Notes: generated by a model from the sequence alone, not told the origin. Counted from the first letter of the stretch, positions 26,041 through 36,577 are shown. The stretch: 64,000 bases of DNA from Chitinivorax sp. PXF-14 (GCF_040812015.1 NZ_JBFNXJ010000008.1:124001-188000); one strand, 5' to 3'. Numbers and translations: made by a program.

Positions 26041-27783
26041 ATGGCACCAAGCCACCGAACCACCGCCCTGGCGCTGCGCGCGGCATTGCTGGCGCTGCTG
26101 TGCGGGCTGGGCAGCCCGGCGTGGGCCGAGCAGCCGCTGCCAGAGGGTGCCACCGGCTATCGTACGGCCCCTGTTGTCACGGCCCGTCACTACCTTGCAG
26201 TAACCGCGCACCCGCTGGCGACGCAGGCTGCGGCCGGCATCCTGCAGCAAGGCGGCAGCGCCATCGATGCGGCGATCGCGGCGCAGATGATGCTGACGCT
26301 GGTCGAGCCGCAATCGTCAGGCATCGGTGGCGGCGGCTTCCTGCTCTATTACGACGCAAAACGGCGCCAGGTGCAGGCCTACGATGGCCGTGAAACCGCC
26401 CCGGCCAAGGCGCGCAGTGAGCGCTTCCTCGATGCGGCAGGCGAGCCGCTGCCGTTTTCCAAGGCGGTGGCATCGAGCAAGGCGGTTGGCGTGCCGGGCC
26501 TGCTGGCGATGCTGGGGATGGCCCACGCGGCACACGGCACGAAGCCGTGGCGGGTGCTGTTCCAGCCCGCCATCGACCAGGCACGCAAGGGCTTCGCCAT
26601 CTCGCCACGGCTGTATCGCCTGATGCACGACGACCCGCTGCTATGCCGCAGCCCCACTGCCGCCCCCTACTTCTGCAAGCCCGATGGCACCCCCAGGGCC
26701 GAGGGCAGCCGCCTCGCAATTCCCGCCCTGGCGGCCACCCTGAGGCAGCTCGCCAGGCAGGGGCCGGCGGCGCTCTACCAGGGCCAGCTTGGCCGTGACA
26801 TCGTCGCCACGCTTGGGCCCGAGGGCGATCTCGACACGGCCGACCTGGCCCGTTATCGCGCCGTACAGCGGCCAGCGCTATGCCGGCCCGTGCTCGCCTA
26901 CACCGTGTGCGGCATGCCGCCGCCGAGCTCGGGCGGCATCGCCGTGATCCAGATGCTCAGCATGCTGGCCCCTCAGAATGTCGGCCGCTACGCGCCGGCC
27001 GACACGCAATTCATCCATCGCTTCGCCGAAGCAGGCCGGCTTGCCTATGCCGACCGCGACCACTATGTTGCCGACCCGGATTTCGTCGCCGTACCGAGCG
27101 AGGGCCTGCTCGACCCTGGCTATCTGAGAAAGCGCGCCGCCCTGATCTCGCCCGAGCGGAGCATGGGCCATGCCGCGCCGGGGCAGCCGGCCGGCGCCGC
27201 GCAACAGGGGCAGGACAGCCTGTCGGAGCGGCCATCGACGACGCATATGGTGATCCGCGATGCGCGCGGCGATATCGTGTCGATGACCTCATCGATCGAG
27301 GATGCGTTTGGCAACCGGCGCATGGTCGACGGGTTTCTGCTCAACAATCAGCTGACCGATTTTGCCTTCGAGCCCGTTGAAGACGGCCAGCCGGTCGCCA
27401 ACCGCGTCGAGGGCGGCAAGCGTCCGCGCTCGTCGATGTCGCCCATCATCGTGCTCGACACCAAGGGCGAACCGCTGCTCGCCATCGGCTCGCCGGGCGG
27501 CTCGGCCATCATCAACTACGTGGCGCAAACGCTGGTGGCGGTACTGTGGCAGCGGCAGACACTCGCTGCTGCCGTCGCCCTGCCCCATTTCGGCAGCCGC
27601 AACGGCTCGACGGAGCTGGAGACAAACCGTGGCCTCGAAGCGCAGGTCCCGCTGCTGCGAGGCATGGGCCACGAGATCAAGCTGATCGACCTGAATAGCG
27701 GGCTGCACGGCATGATGCGCCGGGGCCCGGTGTGGGAAAGCGGTGTGGACCCGCGCCGGGAGGGCTCGGCGCAAGGCCAGTGA
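26041..27783 (+). CDS. ggt: Gamma-glutamyltranspeptidase (periplasmic)
   Basis: A 580-aa Ntn-hydrolase precursor. The signal peptide spans about 1-28 (cleavage near SPAWA-EQPLP). The large-subunit region has EPQSSGIGGGGFLLYYDAKR and YDGRETAPAKA. The autoprocessing site is PSTTHMVI with nucleophile T400; the small subunit begins there and has the substrate-binding PRSSMSPIIV and GSPGGSAIINYV motifs. It would cleave gamma-glutamyl bonds such as in glutathione. I start at 26041 (MAPSHRT), preceded by CAGGAACAG, since this gives a proper signal peptide; the ATG at 26011 would bury it. It diverges from thiL with a 34-nt gap. Confidence 0.94.
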   Translation: MAPSHRTTALALRAALLALLCGLGSPAWAEQPLPEGATGYRTAPVVTARHYLAVTAHPLATQAAAGILQQGGSAIDAAIAAQMMLTLVEPQSSGIGGGGFLLYYDAKRRQVQAYDGRETAPAKARSERFLDAAGEPLPFSKAVASSKAVGVPGLLAMLGMAHAAHGTKPWRVLFQPAIDQARKGFAISPRLYRLMHDDPLLCRSPTAAPYFCKPDGTPRAEGSRLAIPALAATLRQLARQGPAALYQGQLGRDIVATLGPEGDLDTADLARYRAVQRPALCRPVLAYTVCGMPPPSSGGIAVIQMLSMLAPQNVGRYAPADTQFIHRFAEAGRLAYADRDHYVADPDFVAVPSEGLLDPGYLRKRAALISPERSMGHAAPGQPAGAAQQGQDSLSERPSTTHMVIRDARGDIVSMTSSIEDAFGNRRMVDGFLLNNQLTDFAFEPVEDGQPVANRVEGGKRPRSSMSPIIVLDTKGEPLLAIGSPGGSAIINYVAQTLVAVLWQRQTLAAAVALPHFGSRNGSTELETNRGLEAQVPLLRGMGHEIKLIDLNSGLHGMMRRGPVWESGVDPRREGSAQGQ

Positions 27784-27786
27784 GGC

Positions 27787-28044
27787 TTACTGCCCTTTGA
27801 ACTGGGTACAGTTCTTGTCGTAATCGCCCTGCAGCTCGCCGCGGCGCTTGTCGATGCTGCTGCGCTCCCAGGACTTGACGCCGAGCTTCTCGCGTCTGGA
27901 GATAATGTCGAGCTGCTTTTGCACATGCTCGCAGTGTTCCTTTAGCACCTGGGCATGCTTGGCCGGGTCGTAGACGTAGTTCTGTGTTTCGGCCTGGGCG
28001 CCGGCGGCAAGCAGGGCCATCAGGGTCATTGCGGCGATTTTCAT
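27787..28044 (-). CDS. Small secreted protein of unknown function
   Basis: An 85-aa protein with a signal peptide (MKIAAMTLMALLAAGAQA, cleavage near residue 18) and a charged, probably helical mature part containing two cysteines (HCEHVQ, NCTQF) and KSWERSSIDKRRGELQGDY. I do not recognise the family. Its ATG overlaps the pabC stop (ATGA), so it is translationally coupled to the folate genes and is the last gene of that group. Confidence 0.75.
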   Translation of the reverse strand: MKIAAMTLMALLAAGAQAETQNYVYDPAKHAQVLKEHCEHVQKQLDIISRREKLGVKSWERSSIDKRRGELQGDYDKNCTQFKGQ

Positions 28045-28874
28045 GGTGTCAGGATCAAGGCGGGTTCGGAGTCCGCAATTCTAGCAAGTTCATCCTGCAC
28101 GCGATAAGCGACGGAAAAATCGCGGTACTCGCGCGCATCGAGGCGTTTCACCGGCAACACACCGGCCAGGCTGTTGCAGACAAACAGCGCGTCGGCCGAG
28201 GCGATATCGCCGGCATCCACGTCGCGCACCTGGCAGCCCAGCCCCAGCGTGTCGCGCAACACCAGTCCGCGCACCATGCCGGCCACCCCGCCGCGACGCA
28301 GGTCCGGCGTGATCAGGCGGCCGCCGCTGACCAGGAACAGATTGCTCATCGTGCCCTCGACCCAACGGCCATCCGCCGCCTGCATCAGGCCATCGAAGAT
28401 GCCGGGGTCGTCCCACTCCGAGCGCGCCAGGATGTTGTCCAGCCGGTTCAACGTCTTGGCGCCGGCCGTCTGCGCCTGCTCCGACAGCCGGGTCTGGCAG
28501 GAAGTCAGCACCACGCCGTCGCGTCGCCACGATTCGGGATAGGGCTGGCCCGCCGCGGCCTGGACGATGCGCGTCGGCGCCAGCGCCGGGTCCGGCCAGT
28601 AGCCGCGCTGGCCGACGCCGCGTGTGACGATCAGCTTGGCCGTACCGTCGATGACGCCCACCGCGGCCTGGCGCAGATCGGCCTCCAGCAGCGCCCGCTC
28701 GGGTATCGCGATGCGCAGCAAGCCGCAATCCCGCGCCAGCGTGGCCAGGTGGCACTCCCACAGCGGCACGCGGCCAGCGCGGATGGGCAAGGTGCGAAAC
28801 ACGCCATCGCCATAGCAGAGCCCGCGGTCGAGCACGCTGATGCTGTCGCCCGGCACGCCGTTAACGAAGATCAT
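28041..28874 (-). CDS. pabC: Aminodeoxychorismate lyase
   Basis: A 277-aa fold-type IV PLP enzyme that converts 4-amino-4-deoxychorismate to p-aminobenzoate and pyruvate for folate synthesis. It shows MIFVNGVPGDSISVLDRGLCYGDGVFRT at the start, the PLP lysine in AGAKTLNRLDNILA, and EGTMSNLFLVSGGRLITPDL. It overlaps pabB by 4 nt (ATGA) and the next small gene by 4 nt. Confidence 0.94.
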   Translation of the reverse strand: MIFVNGVPGDSISVLDRGLCYGDGVFRTLPIRAGRVPLWECHLATLARDCGLLRIAIPERALLEADLRQAAVGVIDGTAKLIVTRGVGQRGYWPDPALAPTRIVQAAAGQPYPESWRRDGVVLTSCQTRLSEQAQTAGAKTLNRLDNILARSEWDDPGIFDGLMQAADGRWVEGTMSNLFLVSGGRLITPDLRRGGVAGMVRGLVLRDTLGLGCQVRDVDAGDIASADALFVCNSLAGVLPVKRLDAREYRDFSVAYRVQDELARIADSEPALILTP

Positions 28875-30190
28875 CCGGCAACGCCCAGCGCACGCAGCAG
28901 GCCACGGGCCTTGGCGCGGGTTTCGTGCAGCTCGCGCTCGGGGTCGGAGTCGGCAACGATGCCGGCGCCTGCGCGGAAGCGCAGCTCGTCGCCGGTCTGA
29001 ATGAAACTGCGGATCAGGATGTTCAGGTCCATGTCGCCATCCCGGTTCACGTAGCCGAGGCTGCCGGTGTAGGCCTGGCGTGGCCCGGATTCGAGCTCGC
29101 TGATGATCTGCATGGTTCGCACCTTGGGGCAGCCGGTGATCGTGCCGCCCGGGAACAGCGCGGCGATGGCCTGCGCCGGGCTCACCTCGGGGCGCAGCCT
29201 GCCCTTGATGTTCGATTCGATGTGGTGGACGAAGGCATAGCTCTCGACCGCCATCAGTTCGTCCACCTCGACGCTGCCGGGCACGCAGACGCGGCCCAGG
29301 TCGTTGCGTTCGAGGTCGATCAGCATCACGTGCTCGGCGCGCTCCTTGATGCTGCCGATCAGGCGGGCCTTGAGCGCCAGGTCTTCATCCGGATCACTGG
29401 AGCGCGGGTGTGTGCCGGCGATGGGGCGGGTGTCGGCCACCCCGCCGCGCACGCGCAGCAGGCGTTCGGGCGAGGAGCTGACGATTGCATGGGTCTCGCT
29501 CAGCCGGGCCAGCGCCGAGAATGGCGCCGGGTTGGCCGTGCGCAACGCCGCAAACACATCGACCGGCCGGCGGGACGGCTCCAGCTCGACGCGCCATTCG
29601 CGCGACAGGTTGACCTGGAACACATCGCCTTCGTGGATGTATTGCTTGATCCGCTCCACGCCGGAGAGGAATTGCTGCGGCGCTTCTTCGTCCACGCCGC
29701 GCAACGCCAGCGGGTGCGGCTCGAACGGCGTGGCTGCGTGGCAAGCGCCTTGCAGCTCGTCGATCAGTTGCGCCTGCGCCGCCTCAGCGAACAGCCAGGC
29801 AGTATTGCTTGCGCGATCGACACAGATGGCGGCCGGGACACGCGCCAGCGCGGCACGTGGAAAGGGGCTGGGCGCCTTGAGCGTCGCGACCGAGGGCTCG
29901 ACCTCCTGCAGCGCTTCGTAGGACAGGAACACGAACCAGCCGCCACGGAATGGCAAATGTTCGGTGCCAGGCTCGATCCCGGCATCGCCTTCGGCCTGCC
30001 AGCGCCGCTCCAGGTCCGCAAACACGGCATGGCCGTCGCCATCCCAGCTGAGCACGGTGTCGCGTGGATAGGCCAGCAGGATGTCCCAGCCCTTGTTGCC
30101 GGAAGACTGGAGCAGACAGGGAAAACGCTGCGGTGCAGCAGCGTGCAGGGCTACCAGGTCGGGCACCTGATCGATTCGTATGACGGGCAT
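28871..30190 (-). CDS. pabB: Aminodeoxychorismate synthase component I
   Basis: A 439-aa chorismate-utilising enzyme that makes 4-amino-4-deoxychorismate with ammonia supplied by a glutaminase partner (PabA, not in this window). Motifs are GGWFVFLSYEALQEVEPS, IKQYIHEGDVFQVNLSREW, SSSPERLLRV, PIAGTHPR, MLIDLERNDLGRVC, PGGTITGCPKVRTM and FRAGAGIVADSDPERE. Some PabB proteins have a Lys in PIKGT; here it is Ala, as in TrpE and part of the PabB family. Adjacency to pabC, with ATGA coupling, favours PabB over anthranilate synthase. Confidence 0.92.
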   Translation of the reverse strand: MPVIRIDQVPDLVALHAAAPQRFPCLLQSSGNKGWDILLAYPRDTVLSWDGDGHAVFADLERRWQAEGDAGIEPGTEHLPFRGGWFVFLSYEALQEVEPSVATLKAPSPFPRAALARVPAAICVDRASNTAWLFAEAAQAQLIDELQGACHAATPFEPHPLALRGVDEEAPQQFLSGVERIKQYIHEGDVFQVNLSREWRVELEPSRRPVDVFAALRTANPAPFSALARLSETHAIVSSSPERLLRVRGGVADTRPIAGTHPRSSDPDEDLALKARLIGSIKERAEHVMLIDLERNDLGRVCVPGSVEVDELMAVESYAFVHHIESNIKGRLRPEVSPAQAIAALFPGGTITGCPKVRTMQIISELESGPRQAYTGSLGYVNRDGDMDLNILIRSFIQTGDELRFRAGAGIVADSDPERELHETRAKARGLLRALGVAG

Positions 30191-30235
30191 GGCGGGAAGA
30201 AAGAGCGAGTGCCGCAGGACGCGGCACTCTTGGGC

Positions 30236-31477
<1,242 letters not shown>

Positions 31478-31576
31478 GGTAGCTCCACGTGCAGATAAGG
31501 AGGGAGTGCGACAAGAGGGTGTCGCCGGTCATGTACATCTTGTGAACACACACGACCGGCGGGCAACCGTCAATGC

Positions 31577-31813
31577 TTAGTTCTGATGGCCAACGATGTA
31601 GTCGATCGCGTGCTGCACAGTGCTGATCTTCTCGGCTTCTTCATCAGGAATTTCAAGATTGAATTCCTCTTCCAGCGCCATGACCAGCTCGACCGTGTCC
31701 AGCGAATCGGCACCGAGGTCGTCAACGAACGAGGATTCGTTCTTGACTTCTGCTTCGTTGACACCGAGTTGCTCAGCTACGATCTTTTTCACACGCTGTT
31801 CGATGTTTTCCAT
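31577..31813 (-). CDS. acpP: Acyl carrier protein
   Basis: A 78-aa acidic helical protein. The phosphopantetheine serine is in [20 protein letters not shown] (Ser about residue 37). It carries acyl chains for fatty-acid synthesis. Gene order fabD-fabG-acpP-fabF is standard. A separate promoter and hairpin lie in the 101-nt gap from fabG, as expected for a protein needed in large amounts. Confidence 0.99.
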   Translation of the reverse strand: MENIEQRVKKIVAEQLGVNEAEVKNESSFVDDLGADSLDTVELVMALEEEFNLEIPDEEAEKISTVQHAIDYIVGHQN

Positions 31814-31857
31814 TTAACTAACCCATACCTTTCAAGTGGATTAAATAAAGCCCGGGC

Positions 31858-31912
31858 ATTGTACCAAAAATTGCCAGAGCCTGAATCTACCGGGAAAAAC
31901 GAAGTTTTTCCC
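31858..31912 (-). promoter_or_regulatory. acpP promoter with upstream fabG-acpP hairpin
   Basis: Directly after the fabG stop, GGGAAAAAC (31892-31900) and GTTTTTCCC (31904-31912) form a perfect 9-bp stem with a 3-nt loop; on the minus strand this is a terminator-like or processing hairpin. Further downstream a TACAAT -10 element (31863-31858, minus strand) lies 45 nt before the acpP ATG, with a poor -35 (TTCAGG, 16-nt spacer). Confidence 0.55.
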
Positions 31913-31914
31913 TT

Positions 31915-32652
31915 TCAATTCATATACATACCGCCATTTACATGCAGGGTGACACCTGAAATGTAGGCGGCTTTGTCCGATGCCAGGAAGCCAACGGCGT
32001 CGGCGATATCCTGAGCATCGCCCAATCTTCCCAATGCGATCTGCTTGATCAGCTCCGCCCTTGCCTCATCGGGCAGGGCTTTTGTCATGTCCGTGTCGAT
32101 GAAGCCCGGCGCCACGCAATTGACCGTGATGTTGCGGCTGCCGACTTCGCGCGCCAGCGACTTGGTAAAGCCCATGATGCCGGCCTTGGCCGCCGCGTAG
32201 TTGGTCTGCCCGGCATTACCCATGCTGCCAACCACCGAGGCGATGCTGATGATACGCCCCCAGCGCGCTTTCATCATCCCGCGCAATACCGCCTTGGACA
32301 GACGGAACACCGAACGCAGGTTGGTGTTCATGATGTCGTCCCACTCCTCGTCCTTCATGCGCATCAGCAGCTGGTCGCGCGTGATGCCGGCATTGTTGAC
32401 GAGGATGGCGATATCGCCGAATTCCTTCTGGATGTCCGCCAGCGCCGCATCGGTCTGGGCGCTGTCCGCCACGTTCATCACGATGCCCCGGCCCTTGCCT
32501 GCCGCCTGCAGCTTTTCCGTGATGCCGGCGGCACCCTGTTCGGTGGTGGCCGTGCCGATGACGGTTGCGCCCTGGCGAGCGAGTTCGAGTGCGATCGCGT
32601 GTCCGATACCGCGACTGGCGCCGGTGACCAGCGCAATTTTGCCTTCAAGCAT
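31915..32652 (-). CDS. fabG: 3-oxoacyl-ACP reductase
   Basis: A 245-aa short-chain dehydrogenase that reduces beta-ketoacyl-ACP with NADPH. It has the TGASRGIGHAIALELA cofactor motif near the N-terminus, NNAGIT, the catalytic YAAAKAG motif and the C-terminal YISGVTLHVNGGMYMN typical of FabG. I start at 32652 (MLEGK) because AGGA lies 6 nt upstream; an ATG two codons earlier would leave no spacing. Confidence 0.97.
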   Translation of the reverse strand: MLEGKIALVTGASRGIGHAIALELARQGATVIGTATTEQGAAGITEKLQAAGKGRGIVMNVADSAQTDAALADIQKEFGDIAILVNNAGITRDQLLMRMKDEEWDDIMNTNLRSVFRLSKAVLRGMMKARWGRIISIASVVGSMGNAGQTNYAAAKAGIMGFTKSLAREVGSRNITVNCVAPGFIDTDMTKALPDEARAELIKQIALGRLGDAQDIADAVGFLASDKAAYISGVTLHVNGGMYMN

Positions 32653-32691
32653 AGTCATTCCTGTCGAAATGGAGAGGACCGCCGCGTACGA

Positions 32692-33612
32692 TCAGCCGAG
32701 CAAGGCTTTCAACGCGGCGCCATCGGTCAGCGCGGCCGATTGCAGATTGCCGTCGATGCGCTTGTTGAGGCCCGCCAGCACCTTGCCGGGGCCGCACTCG
32801 GCAACCAGCGTGACACCGCGCGCCGCCAGCGCCTGAATCGTCTCGACCCAACGCACCGGGCTGTACAGCTGGCGAACCAGCGCATCGCGAATCGTGGCGG
32901 GATCGGTATGGCTGGCCACGTCGGCATTGTGCAGCACCGGCACGACCGGCGTGTCGATCTGCACCGACGCCAGCCGGTCGGCCAGGCGCGCGGCCGCGGG
33001 CTTCATCAATGCGCAGTGCGACGGCACGCTGACCGGCAGCAGCAGCGCGCGCTTGGCGCCACGGGCCTTGCAGGCCTCGATGCCACGTTCGACGGCAGCC
33101 TTGTCGCCAGCGATGACGACCTGGCCGGGAGAATTGAAATTGACGGCCTCGAGCACCTGGCCCTGGGCCGCCTCGCGACAGGCGGCGATCAGCGGCTCGT
33201 CGTCGAGGCCCAGCACGGCGGCCATGGCCCCCTGCCCTTCGGCGACGGCATCCTGCATCGCTTCGGCACGGAAGCGCACCAGCTGCAGCGCATCGGCGAA
33301 CGACAGCGCGCCGGCGGCGACCAGCGCCGTGTATTCGCCGAGGCTATGCCCGGCCATCAGCGCAGGTGTCGCGCCGCCAAGCTGCAGCCAGGCGCGATAG
33401 GTGGCAACACCGGCAGCCAGCATCGCGGGCTGGGTATTGATAGTCTGATTCAGTAATTCTTGCGGGCCATTTTCGATCATGGACCACAGATCGAACCCAA
33501 GAACGGTATTGGCTTCTTCGATCGTCGCCTTGACGACCGCCAGATCCGCAAAACCATTCAACATGCCGACCGATTGGGAACCCTGGCCGGGAAATACAAA
33601 TGCGGTGCTCAT
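32692..33612 (-). CDS. fabD: Malonyl-CoA:ACP transacylase
   Basis: A 306-aa FabD. Motifs: FVFPGQGSQSVGM at the start, the nucleophile AGHSLGEYTALVAAG, and HCALMKPAAARLA with the catalytic His. It loads malonyl onto ACP. The ATG at 33612 has GGGAGG 6 nt upstream. It is now the first gene of its group: a possible promoter lies just upstream (TACAAT at about 33646-33641, minus strand), whereas in related gene orders fabH directly precedes it. Here fabH is 19 kb away. Confidence 0.97.
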   Translation of the reverse strand: MSTAFVFPGQGSQSVGMLNGFADLAVVKATIEEANTVLGFDLWSMIENGPQELLNQTINTQPAMLAAGVATYRAWLQLGGATPALMAGHSLGEYTALVAAGALSFADALQLVRFRAEAMQDAVAEGQGAMAAVLGLDDEPLIAACREAAQGQVLEAVNFNSPGQVVIAGDKAAVERGIEACKARGAKRALLLPVSVPSHCALMKPAAARLADRLASVQIDTPVVPVLHNADVASHTDPATIRDALVRQLYSPVRWVETIQALAARGVTLVAECGPGKVLAGLNKRIDGNLQSAALTDGAALKALLG

Positions 33613-34172
33613 CGAGCGCCTCCCATCATGCACAATCCATGGCGATTGTATGTTGCTACCGTAGACCGGATGCAAGCTATTGATTTTTTAGTCACGCCAG
33701 AACGTCTGGTGTCATGCCTCGACCCTAGTTACCTGGCCGGTTCCTGTGCGGCTTCCGTCCAGGGCACTCCTAGTGAAGCGTGGCATTATGGCGCGCCAAT
33801 GTTACAACCGACAAGCTGGGGTAGTCCCTGATGGCCTTGGCCCATGACTTTCCAGTAGTCGCAGGCCGTGCCGGATAAGCCGGCGCACAACGCACGGCAG
33901 CCGTGTCGCATGGGGCCGATTATCCACAGAATTGGGGAAAAGCCTGGGGACAAGGCGAGGATCGCTGTGCGTATCGGCCACGATATCAACGACTTGTCTT
34001 GTGCTGCCCAAAAAAGCGCCAGCCGTGCCCAATTTGCCGGCCCTCCCCCCAGATGGGGACGATGCCCCGAAGTTTCCAGCTCACTGAATCTGCGGCACAT
34101 TGAAAACCGCGGTGATCGCCCTGCCATCCCAGCTGTACTCGAGGTGTGGGCTGGGCTGGCGATGATCCCCGG
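33613..34172. other. Noncoding junction between fabD and the biosynthetic operon
   Basis: About 560 nt with no gene I can support. It includes the fabD leader and a perfect DnaA-box-like 9-mer TTATCCACA (33920-33928) followed 16 nt later by a degenerate inverted copy (TGGGGACAA, 33945-33953). The short open frames here have no recognisable sequence. It may be a junction scar left by the DNA that separates fabD from fabH. Confidence 0.5.
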
Positions 34173-35084
34173 CTAGCTCGACTTCACCCAGCGCCGATAC
34201 ATGAACGGTACCAGCAGCTGCTTCCAGTAGCTATTCATCGGGTAGCCGGTTTCCTTCACCATGCCGATGGTGGCCGGCGCCTCATCCGGCCGGTTGTAGT
34301 AGCTGCCGAAGACGACGTCCCACAGCGAGAAGATGGCACCGTAGTTCTTGTTGCCCTCTTCCAGCCGTATCGAGTGGTGCCAGCGATGAATCTCGTTGGT
34401 GCTGAACAGGTAGTTCAGGCAGCCGAATTTCAGGCGGATATTGCAATGCTGAAAGCCGCCGCAGATGCCGAGAATCACGGTGTGCATCAACAGCGTCTCG
34501 CTGGGTGCGCCGAGCAGGATGCAGGGGAAATAGCCGAGCACATAGGTCAACAGATGGTAGAGCGGGTGAATGCGGAAGCCGTTAAGCAGGTAGACGCGCT
34601 TCACCGCATGGTGCACCGAATGCAGCGGCCACCAGAAATCGACTTCGTGGCCGATGCGGTGGAACCAGTATTTGACGATCTCGATCACCCCGATAACCAA
34701 CGCATACTGCGCCCAGAACGGCCAGTGGCGCGGGAAGACATGCCAATCGGCAGGCAGGCCGAGTTGCGCCAGCAGCCACACTGCGGCGGCCGGGCCTGCT
34801 GCCTTGAACAGCGTTTCCAGCCCCAGGGCAACCATCCCGAGCGACAGCAGATCGGCCGTCACATCGCCCTGCGAGCGGTTCCAGTCGGGGTTGTAAGGCA
34901 GCATGCGCTCGCCTATCGCCAGCAGCACCAGGCAGGATACGGGGATCGCCATGGCGACCTGTTCCGGCGCGATATGCTGGGAAAGCGCATAAGCCATCGC
35001 GGCAATGCCGCTGGCCAGGGAAACCGGGAAGAACAGCCACTGGAAGGCTTGTACCCAGCGGCTCGTGTTATCGATAGTAGGCAT
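34173..35084 (-). CDS. Fatty acid hydroxylase / sterol desaturase superfamily protein
   Basis: A 303-aa membrane di-iron oxygenase. The histidine clusters are HRIGHE, HSVHH, HHxx-type NEIHRWHHS and an additional H in LLMHTVILG, among four or five transmembrane segments. Such enzymes hydroxylate or desaturate lipids, with electrons from a redox partner. It is the last gene of the polyketide-synthase operon, 33 nt after the Nudix gene, so it probably oxidises the lipid product. The weak Shine-Dalgarno TTGGAT precedes the ATG. Confidence 0.88.
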   Translation of the reverse strand: MPTIDNTSRWVQAFQWLFFPVSLASGIAAMAYALSQHIAPEQVAMAIPVSCLVLLAIGERMLPYNPDWNRSQGDVTADLLSLGMVALGLETLFKAAGPAAAVWLLAQLGLPADWHVFPRHWPFWAQYALVIGVIEIVKYWFHRIGHEVDFWWPLHSVHHAVKRVYLLNGFRIHPLYHLLTYVLGYFPCILLGAPSETLLMHTVILGICGGFQHCNIRLKFGCLNYLFSTNEIHRWHHSIRLEEGNKNYGAIFSLWDVVFGSYYNRPDEAPATIGMVKETGYPMNSYWKQLLVPFMYRRWVKSS

Positions 35085-35117
35085 GGCAATCCAATCAGTT
35101 TGAAACGGTGAAGCGCA

Positions 35118-35609
35118 TCAGCGCGGCCGAGGCGAGTGTTGGCGCAGGAAATTTTTCAGCATCGGCAGGTTGAGCGGGAACACGCGCTCGGCCGCCAGCA
35201 GCAGTCGTAACTCGGCAGCGGTGAGCCAGCGGTGGCCGCATGCCTCCGCCGTGGCGACGGGCTCGCCGCTCGCCTCGGCCACGATACAGACGGCGAGATA
35301 CTGGCCGCTGATGTCCAGCACGCAACTAGCTGGGTCGAAGCACTGCAGCAGGTTGCCGGCGACCGATTCTGCCTCGGGCGCGATGCCCGGCGTCACGATG
35401 CAACCCAACTGCATGCCGGTCTCCTCGGCCAGCTCGCGGCGGGCGGCGGTATGCAGCGTTTCGCCAACGCGTATCTTGCCTTGCGGCAGCTCCCAGCATT
35501 CCACCTCGCCGGGCTTGGTGCGCCGCTGCAGCAGGATGCGCGCCTGGCCATCGTCGGCGATCCGCTGCACGATGATGGACACCACCGGGCGGATCAGCGC
35601 TTCGCTCAT
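35118..35609 (-). CDS. Nudix hydrolase
   Basis: A 163-aa Nudix protein with a complete box GKIRVGETLHTAARRELAEETGM (about 45-67). The substrate is unknown; members hydrolyse nucleoside diphosphate derivatives, including isoprenoid diphosphates such as isopentenyl diphosphate in some branches. Its ATG overlaps the UbiA stop (ATGA at 35606-35609), so it is coupled to a prenyltransferase. A role in handling a prenyl diphosphate or a nucleotide by-product is possible but only inferred. Confidence 0.88.
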   Translation of the reverse strand: MSEALIRPVVSIIVQRIADDGQARILLQRRTKPGEVECWELPQGKIRVGETLHTAARRELAEETGMQLGCIVTPGIAPEAESVAGNLLQCFDPASCVLDISGQYLAVCIVAEASGEPVATAEACGHRWLTAAELRLLLAAERVFPLNLPMLKNFLRQHSPRPR

Positions 35610-36577
35610 GCGCCCCACTCCACTACACTGGCAGCCACCGCGTGGATGAACAGCGCCAGATAGAAGGTGAACAGGAAAGCCACCGCGGGCGGTCGCGCAG
35701 CGTGGCGCTGCTGCCGATGACGGGCGAACAGCGTCAGCCCCAGCCCCATCGGCAGCAGCGCCAGCAGCGGCAGCCAGCCGGTGAATGCAGCCGCCCCCAC
35801 CTGCTCCCACGGCTGGAACAGCCACAGGCAGATGCCGATCGATGCCAATCCGAGGCCGGTGCTCAACATCAATGACGCAGGCAGGCCGATCAGCTGTGAA
35901 TACAGCCGCTCCCCCGCCTGCGCCAAGGCCGGCCAACCGGACTTGCGGGCGATCTCGAAGTGCAGGAACGCCAGGGCATAGGCCAGCACCAGCCACGCCT
36001 GGCGCGCCTCGAAAGCCGCCCCGCTCTGGTCGAGGAAGAACAGCAGGGTGTAGACCGACAGCCCGACATTGACCGGGTAGACCGCGGCCAGATTGGCGAA
36101 CAGGTTGTCGCGCACGGTTGCCGACCATTTCTCCAGCACCAGCTGGAACAGGCCATATGCCATATCCAGCGCCAGCCACAGCGCCAGCGGCCACGCGAGC
36201 CAGCCGTTGAGCGCCAGGACGACGATGGAGAACAGCACCAGGTAGCGCGCGATGTCGCCGCGGCTGACCAGGCCGGACACCAGCGGCCGCCCGGGATTGT
36301 GGATCACGTCGTAGTCATGGTCCTTGACCTCATCCACCATGCGCAGGAAGAACAGGCACAGGAACACCGACAGCACCAACACCAGCAAGACAGGTCGCCA
36401 GTGCCAGCCCGGCAGGCCGGACACCCCATGCAGGTTGCCCAGCAGCGAGAGCGACCAGAATGCGGCGAATGCGGCATGCAGCCCGGGCGCGAAGATGTTG
36501 TCGGCGAAGGCCTTGAGCTTGCCAAAGAAGCCGGACGGACGGCCTGCCGTCAAATACGTTGCGGCAGACACGCTCAT
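35606..36577 (-). CDS. UbiA family prenyltransferase
   Basis: A 323-aa protein with about eight or nine transmembrane helices. The first Asp-rich motif is RMVDEVKDHDYDVIHNPGRP (about residues 80-99), which binds Mg2+-prenyl diphosphate; a second, weaker one lies near 210-222 (EIARKSGWP). UbiA enzymes transfer a prenyl chain to an aromatic or enolic acceptor, or to glycerol or sugar phosphates. There are no quinone or haem genes nearby, so a tailoring role in the polyketide operon is likely. The start overlaps the stop of the PEP-utilising gene (ATGA). Confidence 0.88.
   Translation of the reverse strand: MSVSAATYLTAGRPSGFFGKLKAFADNIFAPGLHAAFAAFWSLSLLGNLHGVSGLPGWHWRPVLLVLVLSVFLCLFFLRMVDEVKDHDYDVIHNPGRPLVSGLVSRGDIARYLVLFSIVVLALNGWLAWPLALWLALDMAYGLFQLVLEKWSATVRDNLFANLAAVYPVNVGLSVYTLLFFLDQSGAAFEARQAWLVLAYALAFLHFEIARKSGWPALAQAGERLYSQLIGLPASLMLSTGLGLASIGICLWLFQPWEQVGAAAFTGWLPLLALLPMGLGLTLFARHRQQRHAARPPAVAFLFTFYLALFIHAVAASVVEWGA

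Noticed and set aside
28871-30190. Anthranilate synthase (TrpE) as identity of the chorismate enzyme
   Set aside because: The PIAGT motif alone is not decisive and the ATGA link to pabC points to PabB.
33670-33831. A 53-codon plus-strand frame in the fabD junction
   Set aside because: No ribosome-binding site, no motif, and overlap with the fabD promoter.
34082-34213. A minus-strand frame ending LEYSWDGRAITAVFNVPQIQ that looks like a protein C-terminus, overlapping the hydroxylase gene end
   Set aside because: It has no start codon after its upstream stop and I recognise no family. It could be a fossil gene end, but it cannot be supported.
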